DNA from: Marispirochaeta sp964554875
Lineage (GTDB): Bacteria > Spirochaetota > Spirochaetia > JC444 > Marispirochaetaceae
Reading direction: 5' to 3'
Assembly (NCBI GenBank): GCA_964554875.1
Contig: CAZKQJ010000020.1
Span: forward strand, 1 to 64,000
DNA length: 64,000 nt
Position numbers and translations under genes: made by a program
Shown: in pieces, positions 25,874 to 35,390 of the stretch
How the letters are laid out: the number at the start of each line of letters is the position of its first letter
Numbering within the stretch: position 1 is the stretch's first letter
Notes under the pieces: model-generated
What the model saw: only the letters and a program-made list of their open reading frames with translations
What the model was told of the DNA's origin: nothing
Databases searched by the model: none

Positions 25874-26086
25874 ATGGCCAAAAAGATCGAACTGAACATA
25901 GAAGGAATGAGCTGCGGACACTGCGTCATGGCTGTTACCACTGCCCTCGAAAAGGGGGAGGGAGTAAAAAAGGCCAAGGTTAACCTGAAAAAGAAAAGAG
26001 CAACCGTTACCGGGGAAGACAGCCTTGATCCGGAGGTACTGGTTAATCTCGTCAAGGAAAGCGGTTACGAAGCAAGCCTGATGTAG
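25874..26086 (+). CDS. copZ: Copper chaperone CopZ (heavy-metal-associated domain)
   Basis: 70 residues, a single HMA domain with the Cu(I)-binding motif GMSCGHC at residues about 11-17. The His within the motif is typical of CopZ-type chaperones. It carries Cu(I) in the cytosol to CopA and CsoR. It lies 17 bases after csoR with AGGAGG upstream, and 32 bases before copA. All three are on one strand. Confidence 0.93.
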   Translation: MAKKIELNIEGMSCGHCVMAVTTALEKGEGVKKAKVNLKKKRATVTGEDSLDPEVLVNLVKESGYEASLM

Positions 26087-26118
26087 GAACAGATACAGGA
26101 CAGGGAAAGAGAGGAATT

Positions 26119-28338
26119 ATGTCGGAACGAGCTGAATATGCCGTTGAAGGAATGACCTGCGCAAGCTGCGTACTGAATGTGGAAAAGGCGCTCAAAAAGG
26201 TTCCCGGGGTTGAAACGGTGAGCGTCAACCTGTCGGACAAGAAAGCGGTAATCACCTATAAAGAGGGGGATGAGTCGTCCTTCAAGCAAGCAGTTGCAAA
26301 CGCGGGTTATAAACTCAACACCATGGAGGAGGCGGAAGAGAAGGAGCTGGAGCACCTTCGAAGGGAAAAACGGCGGCTCATAATCGCCTGGGCCATTACC
26401 CTGCCCCTCACCTTGAAGATGCTGGCCCATATGCTCTTCGGTATCAGTATGGGCGGTCCCGGCCTATCCTTTATCATCGATATGGCGGTTTCGTTCCCGG
26501 TAATATTCATTATCGGCTGGCCGGTGATACGTACCACCCTGCTCTCCCTGAAGACTTTCAATTTCAACATGGACTCCCTGATCGGTATCGGCACCGTGGC
26601 GGCATACTCCACAGGCATTCTGAAGCTCTTCGGAGTCCAGATTGAAAACTTCGCCGTTGTGGGTGCCATGATCATGAGCATCAACTTTATCGGCAACTAC
26701 CTCAAGGAAATGGCCACCGGAAGGGCCTCCCAGGCTATCAAACAGCTCCTGGAGCTTGGAGCCAAGAGTGCTCACCGACTGAACGAATCGGGGGCCATCG
26801 AGGATGTTCCGGTGGAAGAGCTGCAGATCGGGGATATCGTCCTTGTGCGCCCCGGAGAGAAGGTCCCGGTGGACGGCGAAATCATCGACGGAGAGAGCTC
26901 CCTGGATGAATCCATCGCAACGGGAGAGTCCATTCCCGTGGACAAAAGGACCGGCGACAAGGTTATCGGTGCCACGCTGAACCAGCAGGGCGCGATCAAG
27001 GTCCGCATCGAAAAGGTGGGCAAGGAGACATTCCTGGCCAGGATCATCAAGATGGTGGAGGATGCCCAGGGCACCAAGGTTCCCATTCAGGCTTTCGCCG
27101 ACAGGGTAACCGCAATCTTTGTTCCCATCGTTTTGGGCCTTTCCCTGGGAACCTTCCTTTTCTGGTTCTTTCTGCCAGAAACAGGCAGCCAGATCCTGAG
27201 GTCTTTTCAAGGTCTTATTCCCTGGATCAATCCTGATCGGGGGATGATGTCCGCGGCCCTCTTTGCTGCAATTGCGACTTTGGTAATCGCCTGCCCCTGC
27301 GCCCTGGGTCTGGCGACCCCTACCGCCCTCATGGTGGGGATGGGAAAAGGGGCAGTAAACGGGGTCCTTATCAGGAACGGAGAAGCCATCCAGACAGCCC
27401 AGAAGATCGATACAGTGGTTTTCGATAAAACCGGTACCATCACCGTCGGAAAACCCGGGGTAAAGGTATTCAAAAGCGACCTGCCCGAGAATGAGTTCCT
27501 CCGCCTGGTGGCTTCCGTGGAGAACCTGTCGGAGCATCCCCTGGCCCGGGCGGTGGTTCAGGCCGCGGAGGAACGAAAGATCAGACTTGCAGACTGCGAC
27601 AGCTTCGAGTCCCTTACCGGCAGGGGGATACGGGCAACAATAGATCAACAGCGTGTAGAAGTGGGAAGCATGAAGTTCTTCCGGGAAGCAGGCATCTCAA
27701 CCTCCGCATATGATGAACAGATCGATGTCCTTCAGGCCGAGGGCTCAACGGTGATTCTGGCCGCCAGGGAGGGGATCCTGATCGGTATTGTCGGTATCGC
27801 CGATGCCATAAAACACGACTCCCGGGAGGCCCTGGCGGAACTGCATAAAATGGACATTACCACCGTCATGCTTACCGGGGACAACCGAAAGGCCGCCAGG
27901 GCCATCGCCAATGAAGTGGGCATAGACCGGGTCGAGGCGGAACTTCTGCCGGAGGACAAAATCGAGATCGTCAGGAAACTCCAGGAAGAGGGAAAGACCG
28001 TTGCCATGGTGGGAGACGGTATCAACGACGCCCCGGCCCTGAAGCAGGCGGACGTGGGAATCGCCATCGGCACAGGGACGGACATCGCCATCGAATCAGC
28101 GGATATAACCCTGGTCTCAGGCAGCCTTATGGGAGTGGTAAAGGCTGTCCGGCTCTCCAGGGCCACCTTCAGTAAGATCATGCAAAACCTTTTCTGGGCC
28201 TTCTTCTACAATGTTATCGCCATTCCCATGGCAGTTCTGGGGCTGCTTCACCCGGTTATCGCTGAGACCGCTATGGCCTTCAGCTCCATAAACGTGGTGG
28301 GGAACTCCCTGAGATTGAAACGGGTCTCCCTGGAATAG
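26119..28338 (+). CDS. copA: Cu(I)-exporting P1B-type ATPase CopA
   Basis: 739 residues. One N-terminal HMA domain (GMTCASC, cysteines 14 and 17) is followed by about eight membrane segments. The metal site motif is Cys392-Pro-Cys394, which defines Cu(I)/Ag(I) pumps. Asp436 in DKTGTIT is phosphorylated, SEHPLARA carries the HP motif of the nucleotide domain, and GDGINDAP lies near 632. The invariant Asn-Tyr of helix 7 appears as FFYNVIAIP and the helix-8 Met-Ser-Ser variant as AFSSINVVGNSLRL. It is the effector of the csoR operon. Confidence 0.96.
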   Translation: MSERAEYAVEGMTCASCVLNVEKALKKVPGVETVSVNLSDKKAVITYKEGDESSFKQAVANAGYKLNTMEEAEEKELEHLRREKRRLIIAWAITLPLTLKMLAHMLFGISMGGPGLSFIIDMAVSFPVIFIIGWPVIRTTLLSLKTFNFNMDSLIGIGTVAAYSTGILKLFGVQIENFAVVGAMIMSINFIGNYLKEMATGRASQAIKQLLELGAKSAHRLNESGAIEDVPVEELQIGDIVLVRPGEKVPVDGEIIDGESSLDESIATGESIPVDKRTGDKVIGATLNQQGAIKVRIEKVGKETFLARIIKMVEDAQGTKVPIQAFADRVTAIFVPIVLGLSLGTFLFWFFLPETGSQILRSFQGLIPWINPDRGMMSAALFAAIATLVIACPCALGLATPTALMVGMGKGAVNGVLIRNGEAIQTAQKIDTVVFDKTGTITVGKPGVKVFKSDLPENEFLRLVASVENLSEHPLARAVVQAAEERKIRLADCDSFESLTGRGIRATIDQQRVEVGSMKFFREAGISTSAYDEQIDVLQAEGSTVILAAREGILIGIVGIADAIKHDSREALAELHKMDITTVMLTGDNRKAARAIANEVGIDRVEAELLPEDKIEIVRKLQEEGKTVAMVGDGINDAPALKQADVGIAIGTGTDIAIESADITLVSGSLMGVVKAVRLSRATFSKIMQNLFWAFFYNVIAIPMAVLGLLHPVIAETAMAFSSINVVGNSLRLKRVSLE

Positions 28339-28368
28339 GGCAATTGAACCGGAACACAGATAGGTTCT

Positions 28369-28800
28369 TCAGGCGGGGGAAAAGCTCTCGATCTCTCCCC
28401 CCGCTCTGATAAGGTCGCGCCCTTCCTGAAGATTCTTCAGATCTCCGGACGCAACAGTCTGGAGCATGATGTTTCCCAGGGCGGTCGCTTCCACCGGTCC
28501 GGCGCTCACCGGTATTCCGGCGACATCAGCCGTCAGCTGGTTCAGGAAGCGGTTCTGGCAGCCTCCGCCGATAATGTGCAGGGTGTGAATCTCCTTCCCT
28601 GATACCCTGGAAATCTCTTTCAGGCTTCTGTCATAGGCGGCCGCGAGACCCTGGAAGATCCCCCTGGCGAACTCAGGTGGAGTCCGTGGAGCGGTCTGCC
28701 CGGTCTCGGCGCAGTAATCGAGGATTCTTTGGGGCATGGTATCATCCGCACGGCCGGGTTTCAGGAAACGAGGATCATCCACATTCAGCTTGTATTCACG
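28369..28800 (-). pseudogene. rhaB: rhaB (rhamnulokinase) 3' fragment
   Basis: Only the last ~140 residues of a FGGY-family kinase remain. VDDPRFLKP, then LHIIGGGCQNRFLNQLTAD and AGPVEATALGNI, match the C-terminus of rhamnulokinase closely, including the ADP-site GGGCQN. A complete enzyme has about 480 residues. The nominal start is a GTG at 28782. The frame stays open upstream, but homology fades near 28830, where the opposite strand becomes an AraC-type gene end. The N-terminal sugar-binding half is absent, so this cannot be an active kinase. Confidence 0.8.
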
Positions 28801-28832
28801 ACCCCTGGCTTCCGCGGCTTTCCGGGCCAGGA

Positions 28833-28907
28833 GGGAACAGCCGCCACTTCGCCCGTCTTTTCCGGGAAAAATACGGCCTCTCCCCCTCGGATTATCAGTT
28901 GGGATAA
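28833..28907 (+). pseudogene. AraC-family regulator 3' fragment
   Basis: The last 24 codons before the TGA read as the end of an AraC-type DNA-binding domain: SRHFARLFREKYGLSPSDYQ matches the family consensus for the second helix-turn-helix. Nothing upstream of 28833 in this frame resembles the rest of the protein. The opposite strand there is the rhaB fragment instead. The two truncated genes point away from each other and meet at about 28830. Confidence 0.6.
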
Positions 28908-28930
28908 AGGGAGAAAGACCGCAGCCTATT

Positions 28931-30205
28931 TTAGATGGATTCTGCGTTGGCCAGCAGATATTCCTCAGCCTCCCGGCACCAGAGTCCTCCGGCTCGGGCA
29001 GTTATCTCCGCCAGCTTCGCGCACACTGAATCGGTCCTGCCCTTCTCTGCCAGATCGCTTATGGCGGTAAGGGGCATGGAAATACCGGTGTAGATAAGCT
29101 TCTTGCCCCCGGGAATCTCCGGAAGATGCAGGGTTGTATCCACCACCGCATCCAGCCCCCCCACGTGGGTGACCATGGTGGCGGGATTGATTCTTCCCGC
29201 GGCCATCATTTTCAGGGATTCCTTCAAATCCTCGGTATTTCCGCCGGAGGTTCCCACAACGTGGGTCGCCCCGTAGTGTACGTTGTAGAAATTCATGGTC
29301 GCCGAGAAGGAGGGGTCCGAGGGGCCGGCGAAGAAATTCAGGCAGCCGTCTGTTCCCAGGAGCGCATCCCCCTGCTCCACCACCGGTTTGACCGGGGCGA
29401 ATACAATCACGTCGTCATAGCCCTTTCCGCCGTTCAGTTCCTTTATGCCGGCGACAGGGTCTTTCATCTCTCCGGTATTTACATAGTGGAGCTCAACACC
29501 GTTCTTCCTGGCCTCTTCCACAGTGTAGATGGAAGCGGCACGTTGGAGTCGGAAATCATCGATATCGGTAACCACCAAAAGCCGGGGTTTGCGGTCCCGG
29601 TGAATCGCATAATCGATGGCCCCAAGGCCCATGGGACCCACCCCTGCAAGAAGGGCCATGGAACCGCCCTCTTTGATATCCATCTGGTGCACATAGGAGC
29701 CCTGACGGGTGTGGTACATGGCATAGAAGGTTCCCACGATACACGAAACCGGCTCCGCCAGAGACCCGTAGAAGAAGGAATCCCCTTCATAAGGGAGCAG
29801 GCAGCCCTGTTCCATAACCTCATTTGGAATGACTATGTAGGTGGCATCCCCGCCAATGGTGGTATAGCTGTAACCGGGGGCGGAGAGGATTCCCACAGGT
29901 CCGTCTTCATAATTCAAGGCAGGTTGGATGGAGAATTTCTGGCCCTCCGTGAACTGTCCCTTCCACTTTGAACCGATCCGGACCAGTTCTCCGCAGAACT
30001 CATGACCAATCATGACCGGTTCGCTTGCAATATTGTCCGGCACCCGCTTATGGCCGCTTCCCTGACTGGCAGCCTTGTAGCTGGACATGCAGATGGAATC
30101 CGACACCACACGGGCGAGTATCTGATCATCGGTAATTTCCGGAAGCTCAAACTCCTCGAGCCGAAGGTCCTTGACACCGTACAGTCGTACAGCTTTTGTT
30201 TTCAT
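28931..30205 (-). CDS. Zinc-type alcohol dehydrogenase, SorE-like (L-sorbose-1-phosphate reductase family)
   Basis: 424 residues from the ATG at 30205, preceded by GAGGAG; the in-frame extension to 30277 runs into a tandem repeat and is rejected. The N-terminal catalytic domain has ICMSSYK and GHEFCGELVRIGSKW, and the cofactor domain has ALLAGVGPMGLGAIDYAI. The insertion pattern and length match the SorE branch, which interconverts L-sorbose 1-phosphate and D-glucitol 6-phosphate. The SDR upstream resembles SorD, the next step. No sorbose PTS is visible here, so the true substrate may be another polyol phosphate. Confidence 0.7.
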   Translation of the reverse strand: MKTKAVRLYGVKDLRLEEFELPEITDDQILARVVSDSICMSSYKAASQGSGHKRVPDNIASEPVMIGHEFCGELVRIGSKWKGQFTEGQKFSIQPALNYEDGPVGILSAPGYSYTTIGGDATYIVIPNEVMEQGCLLPYEGDSFFYGSLAEPVSCIVGTFYAMYHTRQGSYVHQMDIKEGGSMALLAGVGPMGLGAIDYAIHRDRKPRLLVVTDIDDFRLQRAASIYTVEEARKNGVELHYVNTGEMKDPVAGIKELNGGKGYDDVIVFAPVKPVVEQGDALLGTDGCLNFFAGPSDPSFSATMNFYNVHYGATHVVGTSGGNTEDLKESLKMMAAGRINPATMVTHVGGLDAVVDTTLHLPEIPGGKKLIYTGISMPLTAISDLAEKGRTDSVCAKLAEITARAGGLWCREAEEYLLANAESI

Positions 30206-30220
30206 AACTGCTCCTCTTTT

Positions 30221-30415
30221 TCGGTCGTCATCGGCATTCTGCCTTCGACTCCGCTCTGCCTCGTTCAGGACCGGCAAAGCCGCTCCTTCGCTCTTTCTCG
30301 GTCGTCATCGGCGTTCCGCCTCCGGCTCCGCTCTGCCTCGTTCAGGACCGGCAAAGCCGCTCCTTTACTCTTTCTCGGTCGTCATCGGCATTCTGCCTCC
30401 GGCTCCGCTCTGCCT
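30221..30415. repeat. 77-bp tandem repeat, 2.5 copies
   Basis: Copies begin at 30221, 30298 and 30375 (exact 77-bp period), and the last is cut after about 41 bases. The copies differ at only a few positions. Each full copy contains two small hairpins, GGCA-TTC-TGCC (the middle copy is altered here) and CGGC-AAA-GCCG. The repeat fills the gap between the SorD-like stop and the SorE-like start on the same transcript. A 77-bp unit is not a multiple of three, so it is not a coding repeat. Confidence 0.85.
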
Positions 30416-30424
30416 GTTTTCCTT

Positions 30425-31537
30425 CTATTTCAGCATTACCTGTCCGCCGGTGACGGGCAGGGCCTGGCCTGTTTCGTATTTCTGTTCCACCAGGTAGAAG
30501 ACCGATTTCAGGACGTCGTCTCCTCTACAGCCCCGGCCCATGGGGACCTTGGCTTCGTAAAACCTGCGCACATCCTCCATGGTTGTGGCCCCCGGGACCT
30601 TACCGGTATTCAGGTACTGAACGAACAATCCTCTGTCCGGATCGGACCAGAGGGGGCCGTCGAAAAAGTTGCCAGGACAGATGGAGTTGACCTTTATGTT
30701 ATCCGCCACCAGTTCCAGGGCAAAACTCTGGGTAAGTCCGATTCCACCGAACTTTCCCCCCGCGTAGGCTCCGTTGCGGTTTGATCCTTCCAGGCCGGAT
30801 TTGGAATTGATCTGGATGATATCGGAGAAGTACCGTCCTCCGGCGGCGGCATTCTGCAGTGCCATAACAGGGGCGGCGTGTTTGACGCAGAGGAAGTACC
30901 CGATGTAATTGACATCCGTCACGAAGCGAAAATCCTTGAGGCTGAACTCCCGTACCCCCCCGGCTTTCAGTACTCCTGCATTGCTGATAAAGAGGTCGAT
31001 TCCTCCAAGAGCTTTGACCACCCCAGAGGTCATCTGGGCCACGGACCCTTCGTCGGCCACATTGACGGCAACGGCAAGGGCGCGGGTTTCTCCGGCTCCC
31101 CGGTTCAATTCAGCTGCCAGGCTTTGTGCTCCCTCCAGGTTCATATCCGCGATTACCACCAGGGCCCCGGCTGAAAAAAGACCACGCACAAGGGTTTCTC
31201 CGAAGCCCTGGGCGCCGCCGGTAACGACAGTTATCTTTCCCGCCACGACATCTTCCCGCCGCGATTGTACAGATACCTGCTTTACTGAAGCCGTTCCCAG
31301 GCTGTCAGGATCTTTTCCCATGAAAAAGAAACCCGTTCCGGGTATTTTAATAACGGGATGAACCTTTCCATCGGCGTCAAAAAGGGCTGTCTCAAGGGTC
31401 TCCTGCAGCCTTTCCTCATCCGGAATATCCACCACGGGACAGTCCCCGTCATAGTTGTCACAGAACTGAACAATCAGCCCCTTCTCTCCGTCAAAGGTCA
31501 GGCCTCTGATAAGCGGGCTTACATTCATATAATCCAT
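30425..31537 (-). CDS. SDR dehydrogenase with N-terminal extension, SorD-like (sorbitol-6-phosphate dehydrogenase)
   Basis: 370 residues. The first ~95 form an extra segment with no recognised domain. After it comes a full SDR: cofactor loop TGGAQGFG, NAG at VISNAG-type position (FISNAGVL), catalytic Ser in QINSKSG, and YAGGK as the YxxxK motif. The best context match is SorD, which oxidises D-glucitol 6-phosphate to fructose 6-phosphate, because a SorE-like gene follows. It lies downstream of the PHP-domain gene on the same strand. Confidence 0.68.
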   Translation of the reverse strand: MDYMNVSPLIRGLTFDGEKGLIVQFCDNYDGDCPVVDIPDEERLQETLETALFDADGKVHPVIKIPGTGFFFMGKDPDSLGTASVKQVSVQSRREDVVAGKITVVTGGAQGFGETLVRGLFSAGALVVIADMNLEGAQSLAAELNRGAGETRALAVAVNVADEGSVAQMTSGVVKALGGIDLFISNAGVLKAGGVREFSLKDFRFVTDVNYIGYFLCVKHAAPVMALQNAAAGGRYFSDIIQINSKSGLEGSNRNGAYAGGKFGGIGLTQSFALELVADNIKVNSICPGNFFDGPLWSDPDRGLFVQYLNTGKVPGATTMEDVRRFYEAKVPMGRGCRGDDVLKSVFYLVEQKYETGQALPVTGGQVMLK

Positions 31538-31563
31538 ATTTCTTTTCTCCTGAACGATATACC

Positions 31564-32901
31564 TTACGTCGACAGCATATCGATAATCGACTCCGGATTA
31601 CGGGGGTCCATCCTTCTTCCATAGCCTGCATAGCGCTGAATCCTTGCTGCCAGCGGATCAGCCGCCCAGGGGTTCTCATCATCGAACAGGGAGTAGCGTC
31701 TGTCGCTTGAGGCCAGCCTCTCGTGCGCCACAAGGGCCCAGGTCGCCTCGATAAGATGTTTAAAAGCAGGGTCCATTACCTCCGGACAGTTGAAACTCTG
31801 CCGGGACGAGTTTATATCCACCCCGCTTATCTCCATGAGCTCCTCACTGCGGCACAGGGCGCTGAGGCGTTCCAGCTGGGCGCGGGTATTCCGGGGAGGC
31901 ATATACGTAACCGCGTAAAACCCGAGGCGCTTGAGTTCTGGAATCAGCTCATCGAGATAATCGTCTTCGAACTTCCCCGCCTTCTTGTCTCCCGTGGGAG
32001 ACTCCCCCACGTCCCCCAGGTAGGCATAGGCCGGAATGGACCCAATAGAACGGGCAAAATCGAGTACCTGCCGCACAGGCAGGCACTCCTTCTCGTCGGG
32101 CTGGATGAAAAACCGGGGAAGAAAAATGCTTTTCAGTACCCCCAGCAGATCGTAGAGATAATGGGGATTATCCGGGTCCTTCAGCCGGGATTGGATCTGT
32201 CCGGGAAGGGACATCCCGAGCTGTTTCTCCAGAAAATTGCAGACTCCCTCACCTTTTCCTTCGATTTCCCTTATTCGCCGTGCCAGGGCATAGAGGATGT
32301 GCCGTTCGGTCACGCTCCCGCCTTCGGCGGCCCTGCTTATGGCAAGAACATCAGAATCGAAATCCAGGGGCGGAATACCGGAATCCCGGAGAAGGGAGTT
32401 CAGGGCTTCCGTCTGAACGCGGTTCCGCTTATTACGCTGATGGTTTATGGGCGCAAGAAAAGTCTGTGCTTCAGGCAGACTGGGAGAAGGAACCCCATGA
32501 ACCGCCATGTAGGCGATATTCGGAGAATCCGGATTGTTGATCTTGCGTCCTTCGACGGCGGTACCGCTCATGCTGACCCTGAGCTCGAAACCCGCGGTTG
32601 TCGCGATCCCCAGGGATTTGCCAGCCTTGAACATCTCCGCCGCACCGGCCACGGAGTCATGGTCCATTATTCCCACCGCCGACAAACCGGCCTGCCAGGC
32701 TCGGAAGGCGGCCAGACTGGGAGAATAGGGCGAGAAGGAGTAAAAGGTATGAACATGGTTGTTCACCTCTCCTCTGGGCTCCTTCTCTGCCTGTAGTTTA
32801 CCCGCCCGAATGAGTTCCCCCATCTCTCCCGCCGCTTTCAGGCGACGGGAAAGATCGGGATCACCCAAGGCAGAATACAATTCGTCATACCCGGTGTTCA
32901 T
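31564..32901 (-). CDS. PHP-domain phosphoesterase-like protein
   Basis: 445 residues. The PHP metal motifs are visible: NNHVHTFYSFSPYS (first His-x-His), then GIMDHDSVAG. A long helical insertion of about 200 residues interrupts the barrel. PHP proteins hydrolyse phosphate esters with a trinuclear metal site. Here the likely substrate is a sugar phosphate, judging by the neighbouring polyol-phosphate dehydrogenases, but this is inference. The gene starts one base after the E1 stop codon, so it is part of the dehydrogenase operon. Confidence 0.7.
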   Translation of the reverse strand: MNTGYDELYSALGDPDLSRRLKAAGEMGELIRAGKLQAEKEPRGEVNNHVHTFYSFSPYSPSLAAFRAWQAGLSAVGIMDHDSVAGAAEMFKAGKSLGIATTAGFELRVSMSGTAVEGRKINNPDSPNIAYMAVHGVPSPSLPEAQTFLAPINHQRNKRNRVQTEALNSLLRDSGIPPLDFDSDVLAISRAAEGGSVTERHILYALARRIREIEGKGEGVCNFLEKQLGMSLPGQIQSRLKDPDNPHYLYDLLGVLKSIFLPRFFIQPDEKECLPVRQVLDFARSIGSIPAYAYLGDVGESPTGDKKAGKFEDDYLDELIPELKRLGFYAVTYMPPRNTRAQLERLSALCRSEELMEISGVDINSSRQSFNCPEVMDPAFKHLIEATWALVAHERLASSDRRYSLFDDENPWAADPLAARIQRYAGYGRRMDPRNPESIIDMLST

Positions 32902-32902
32902 G

Positions 32903-35359
32903 CTAGACGCCCAGCCTGTTCCTCCGCAGAATCTCGCCGGTGGTGGCGACGGTAAGGGCCTTGTGCCCGGTCAGGGGCTGGATCTGCTCATGGACAGTGT
33001 CGATAAGCCACTCCTTCTGGGGAAAGAAGAGCTCTTCCATCTCCGCTGCGGGACTTATCCAGTTGCGGCTGCCCACAATTGCCGGAGGAGCATCCAGGTA
33101 ATCAAAGGAGAGGGCCGTCAGGTTGCTCGCAACGGTATGCAGGAAGCTGCCCCGTTCACAGGCGTCGCTTGCAAGGAGCAGTTTTCCCGTCTTTTTGACC
33201 GACTCCACCAGGGGTTCGTAGTTCAGGGGATTGATAAAGCGCAGGTCCCAGACCTCCACGGAAAGTCCGTACTTCTCTTCCAGTTCCGCCGCCGCCTCCA
33301 TGGCGGGGTAGAGGGTGGCGCCGATGGTGCAGATTGTCAGGTCTTTTCCGCTTTTCCGCAGGGCCGGTTCGCCTTCGGGGACCTCATAATAGCCCTCGGG
33401 CACTCCTTCGGCGACAAACTCTTCGCCGATACCGTAGAGCTTCTGGCTTTCGAAGAAGATTACCGGATCGGTGCCGCTCAAGGCAAGGTTCAGCATGCCC
33501 TTGGCATCGTAGGGGGTTGCGGGGAACATGGCCTTGAGGCCGGGAATATGGGCTACCAGACTGGTCCAGTCCTGAGAGTGCTGAGCGCCGTATTTGGCAC
33601 CCACGGAGACCCGCACGGTAAGGGGCATCCTCAGGATGCCGGCGCTCATGGACTGCCATTTGGCCGCCTGGTTGAAGATCTCGTCACCGGCGCGTCCCAT
33701 GAAGTCGCAGTACATCAGCTCCACCACAGCCCGGCCGCCGGCAAGGGCGTACCCCACACCGGAACCGACAATAGCCCCTTCGGAAATGGGAGAGTTGAAA
33801 AGCCGGTGGTAGGGCAGCGCCTCGGTAAGTCCGCGGTATACGGCAAAAGCTCCGCCCCAGTCGCGGTTCTCCTCACCCCAGGCAGCCATGCTGGGATCGA
33901 TGCTGAAACGGTGCAGCATCGCTTCGAAGAGGGCGTCCCTGTAGGCAAAGATCTTTGCCGCAGACAGACGCTTACCGTTCTCGTCGAAACCATAGCGGCT
34001 CTTTCTGGCAAAAGACTGGATGCGGGGATTTTCGTCATAGGGAAGCAGCATTTCCGGTTCACGGTCTTCGAACTTTTCCACCTTCTCGTTGGAGAACATT
34101 ACAGACTCTATGAACTGTCCGCCCACCCGGGGACTCTTTTCCATGTCTACAGCGAGTTCCACGATCTCCCGGATCTTCTGCTGAGTCTCCTCAGAAATCG
34201 CCTCGATGAATCCCTGATCCGCTGCTCTGTTCTCTTTCAGGTAGGAGCCGTAGCCGGCGATGCAGTCGTTGGCTTCCCAGAGATCGACCTCTTCCTTGGT
34301 GCGATAGCTGGAGGCATCCGAGGGGCTGTGGCCGGAGAGCCGGTAGGTAATTGTGTCCAGCAGCACAGGACCCTTGCCTTCCGTAAGGATCTTCTTTTTC
34401 CGCTCGATGGCATCAGCCACGGCCAGGGGATTGTAACCGTCCACCCTCTCTGAGTGCATGTTCTCGGGGTTCACCCCGGCACCGACCCGGGCCAGGATTT
34501 CGTAGCCCATGGTTTCGCCGGAGGTTTGGCCGCCCATGCCATAGAAGTTGTTGAAAAAATTAATCAGTACAGGAGGAGCTCCGCCGATTTCCTTGTCCCA
34601 TAGGGTCCGGTACTGGTCCATGGCGGCCATCATCATGCCCTCCCAGACGGGACCGCAACCCATGGAGGCGTCGCCGATGTTGGCGATTACAATGCCGGGT
34701 TTGCGGTTGATCCTCTTGAAGAGGGCCGCCCCCACGCTGATGTCCCCCGAGCCGCCGACGATGGCGTTATTGGGCATGGAACCGAAGGGAGTAAAGAAGG
34801 TGTGCATGGAACCGCCGAGGCCTTTGTTGAAGCCCGTCTCCTTGGCAAAGATCTCCGCCAGGGTTCCGTAAAGAACGAACTTTTCAGCCAGTTCCCGGAC
34901 GGATCCCGTATGTCCGGCCTCCACGACCTTGAGGGTGGCACCCCCCATGAAGCTCTCCATGATGCCCATGAGCTCCTTTTCCGGCAGATTGTGGACAGCG
35001 GAGAAGCACTTGGCGAGGATCTCACCGTGGCTGCGGTGGGAACCGAAGAGCTGGTCAGCAACATCCAGATTATAGCACTGACCGACAGCTGCGGATTCCT
35101 GTCCGATGGAAAGGTGGGCCGGGCCCTTGTGGTTATATTCGATTCCCTGGTAGCTGCCCATCTTCTTGATCTGGTCAAGCATGGTCTCGAACTCGCGAAT
35201 GTAGGCCATATCGCGGTAGATGGTCCTGAGACCGTCTATTCCGTATTTCTTCTTCTCTTTTTCAAAATTCCCTTCGTAGGCGTTTACGGGAATATCCTTA
35301 ATCTTGATCCTGCCGGGCTTGCGCACCCTGGCAGGATCGACCAGTATTGATTTAGGCAT
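32903..35359 (-). CDS. Fused E1 alpha/beta subunit of a 2-oxo acid dehydrogenase complex
   Basis: 818 residues from the ATG at 35359, with AAGGAG seven bases upstream. Residues about 1-450 are E1 alpha, with the TPP-magnesium motif starting GDASMGCG and ending NNFYGMGG. The remainder is E1 beta, including EGAIVGSGVGYALAGGRAVVELMYCDF and the transketolase C-terminal domain. Most bacteria encode alpha and beta separately; single-chain fusions of this order are known. With E2 and E3 directly upstream, the complex converts a 2-oxo acid to acyl-CoA, CO2 and NADH. Pyruvate, acetoin or branched-chain acids are all possible substrates. Confidence 0.88.
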   Translation of the reverse strand: MPKSILVDPARVRKPGRIKIKDIPVNAYEGNFEKEKKKYGIDGLRTIYRDMAYIREFETMLDQIKKMGSYQGIEYNHKGPAHLSIGQESAAVGQCYNLDVADQLFGSHRSHGEILAKCFSAVHNLPEKELMGIMESFMGGATLKVVEAGHTGSVRELAEKFVLYGTLAEIFAKETGFNKGLGGSMHTFFTPFGSMPNNAIVGGSGDISVGAALFKRINRKPGIVIANIGDASMGCGPVWEGMMMAAMDQYRTLWDKEIGGAPPVLINFFNNFYGMGGQTSGETMGYEILARVGAGVNPENMHSERVDGYNPLAVADAIERKKKILTEGKGPVLLDTITYRLSGHSPSDASSYRTKEEVDLWEANDCIAGYGSYLKENRAADQGFIEAISEETQQKIREIVELAVDMEKSPRVGGQFIESVMFSNEKVEKFEDREPEMLLPYDENPRIQSFARKSRYGFDENGKRLSAAKIFAYRDALFEAMLHRFSIDPSMAAWGEENRDWGGAFAVYRGLTEALPYHRLFNSPISEGAIVGSGVGYALAGGRAVVELMYCDFMGRAGDEIFNQAAKWQSMSAGILRMPLTVRVSVGAKYGAQHSQDWTSLVAHIPGLKAMFPATPYDAKGMLNLALSGTDPVIFFESQKLYGIGEEFVAEGVPEGYYEVPEGEPALRKSGKDLTICTIGATLYPAMEAAAELEEKYGLSVEVWDLRFINPLNYEPLVESVKKTGKLLLASDACERGSFLHTVASNLTALSFDYLDAPPAIVGSRNWISPAAEMEELFFPQKEWLIDTVHEQIQPLTGHKALTVATTGEILRRNRLGV

Positions 35360-35390
35360 GTGTGTCTCCTTACCTGTGTATGATCTTTCT

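Noticed and set aside
26464..27648. 394-residue ORF opposite copA
   Set aside because: Antisense shadow of a conserved P-type ATPase.
28338..28368. Terminator after copA
   Set aside because: GAACC/GGTTC can pair across the gap, but the stem is short and no T-run follows.
30206..30277. Extended start of the SorE-like dehydrogenase
   Set aside because: The extra codons come from the 77-bp tandem repeat; the ATG at 30205 has GAGGAG and gives the family's normal N-terminus.
32759..34453. 564-residue ORF opposite the E1 gene
   Set aside because: It is antisense to a well-conserved dehydrogenase, rich in Gly/His/Arg, and has no domain; a GC-driven shadow.
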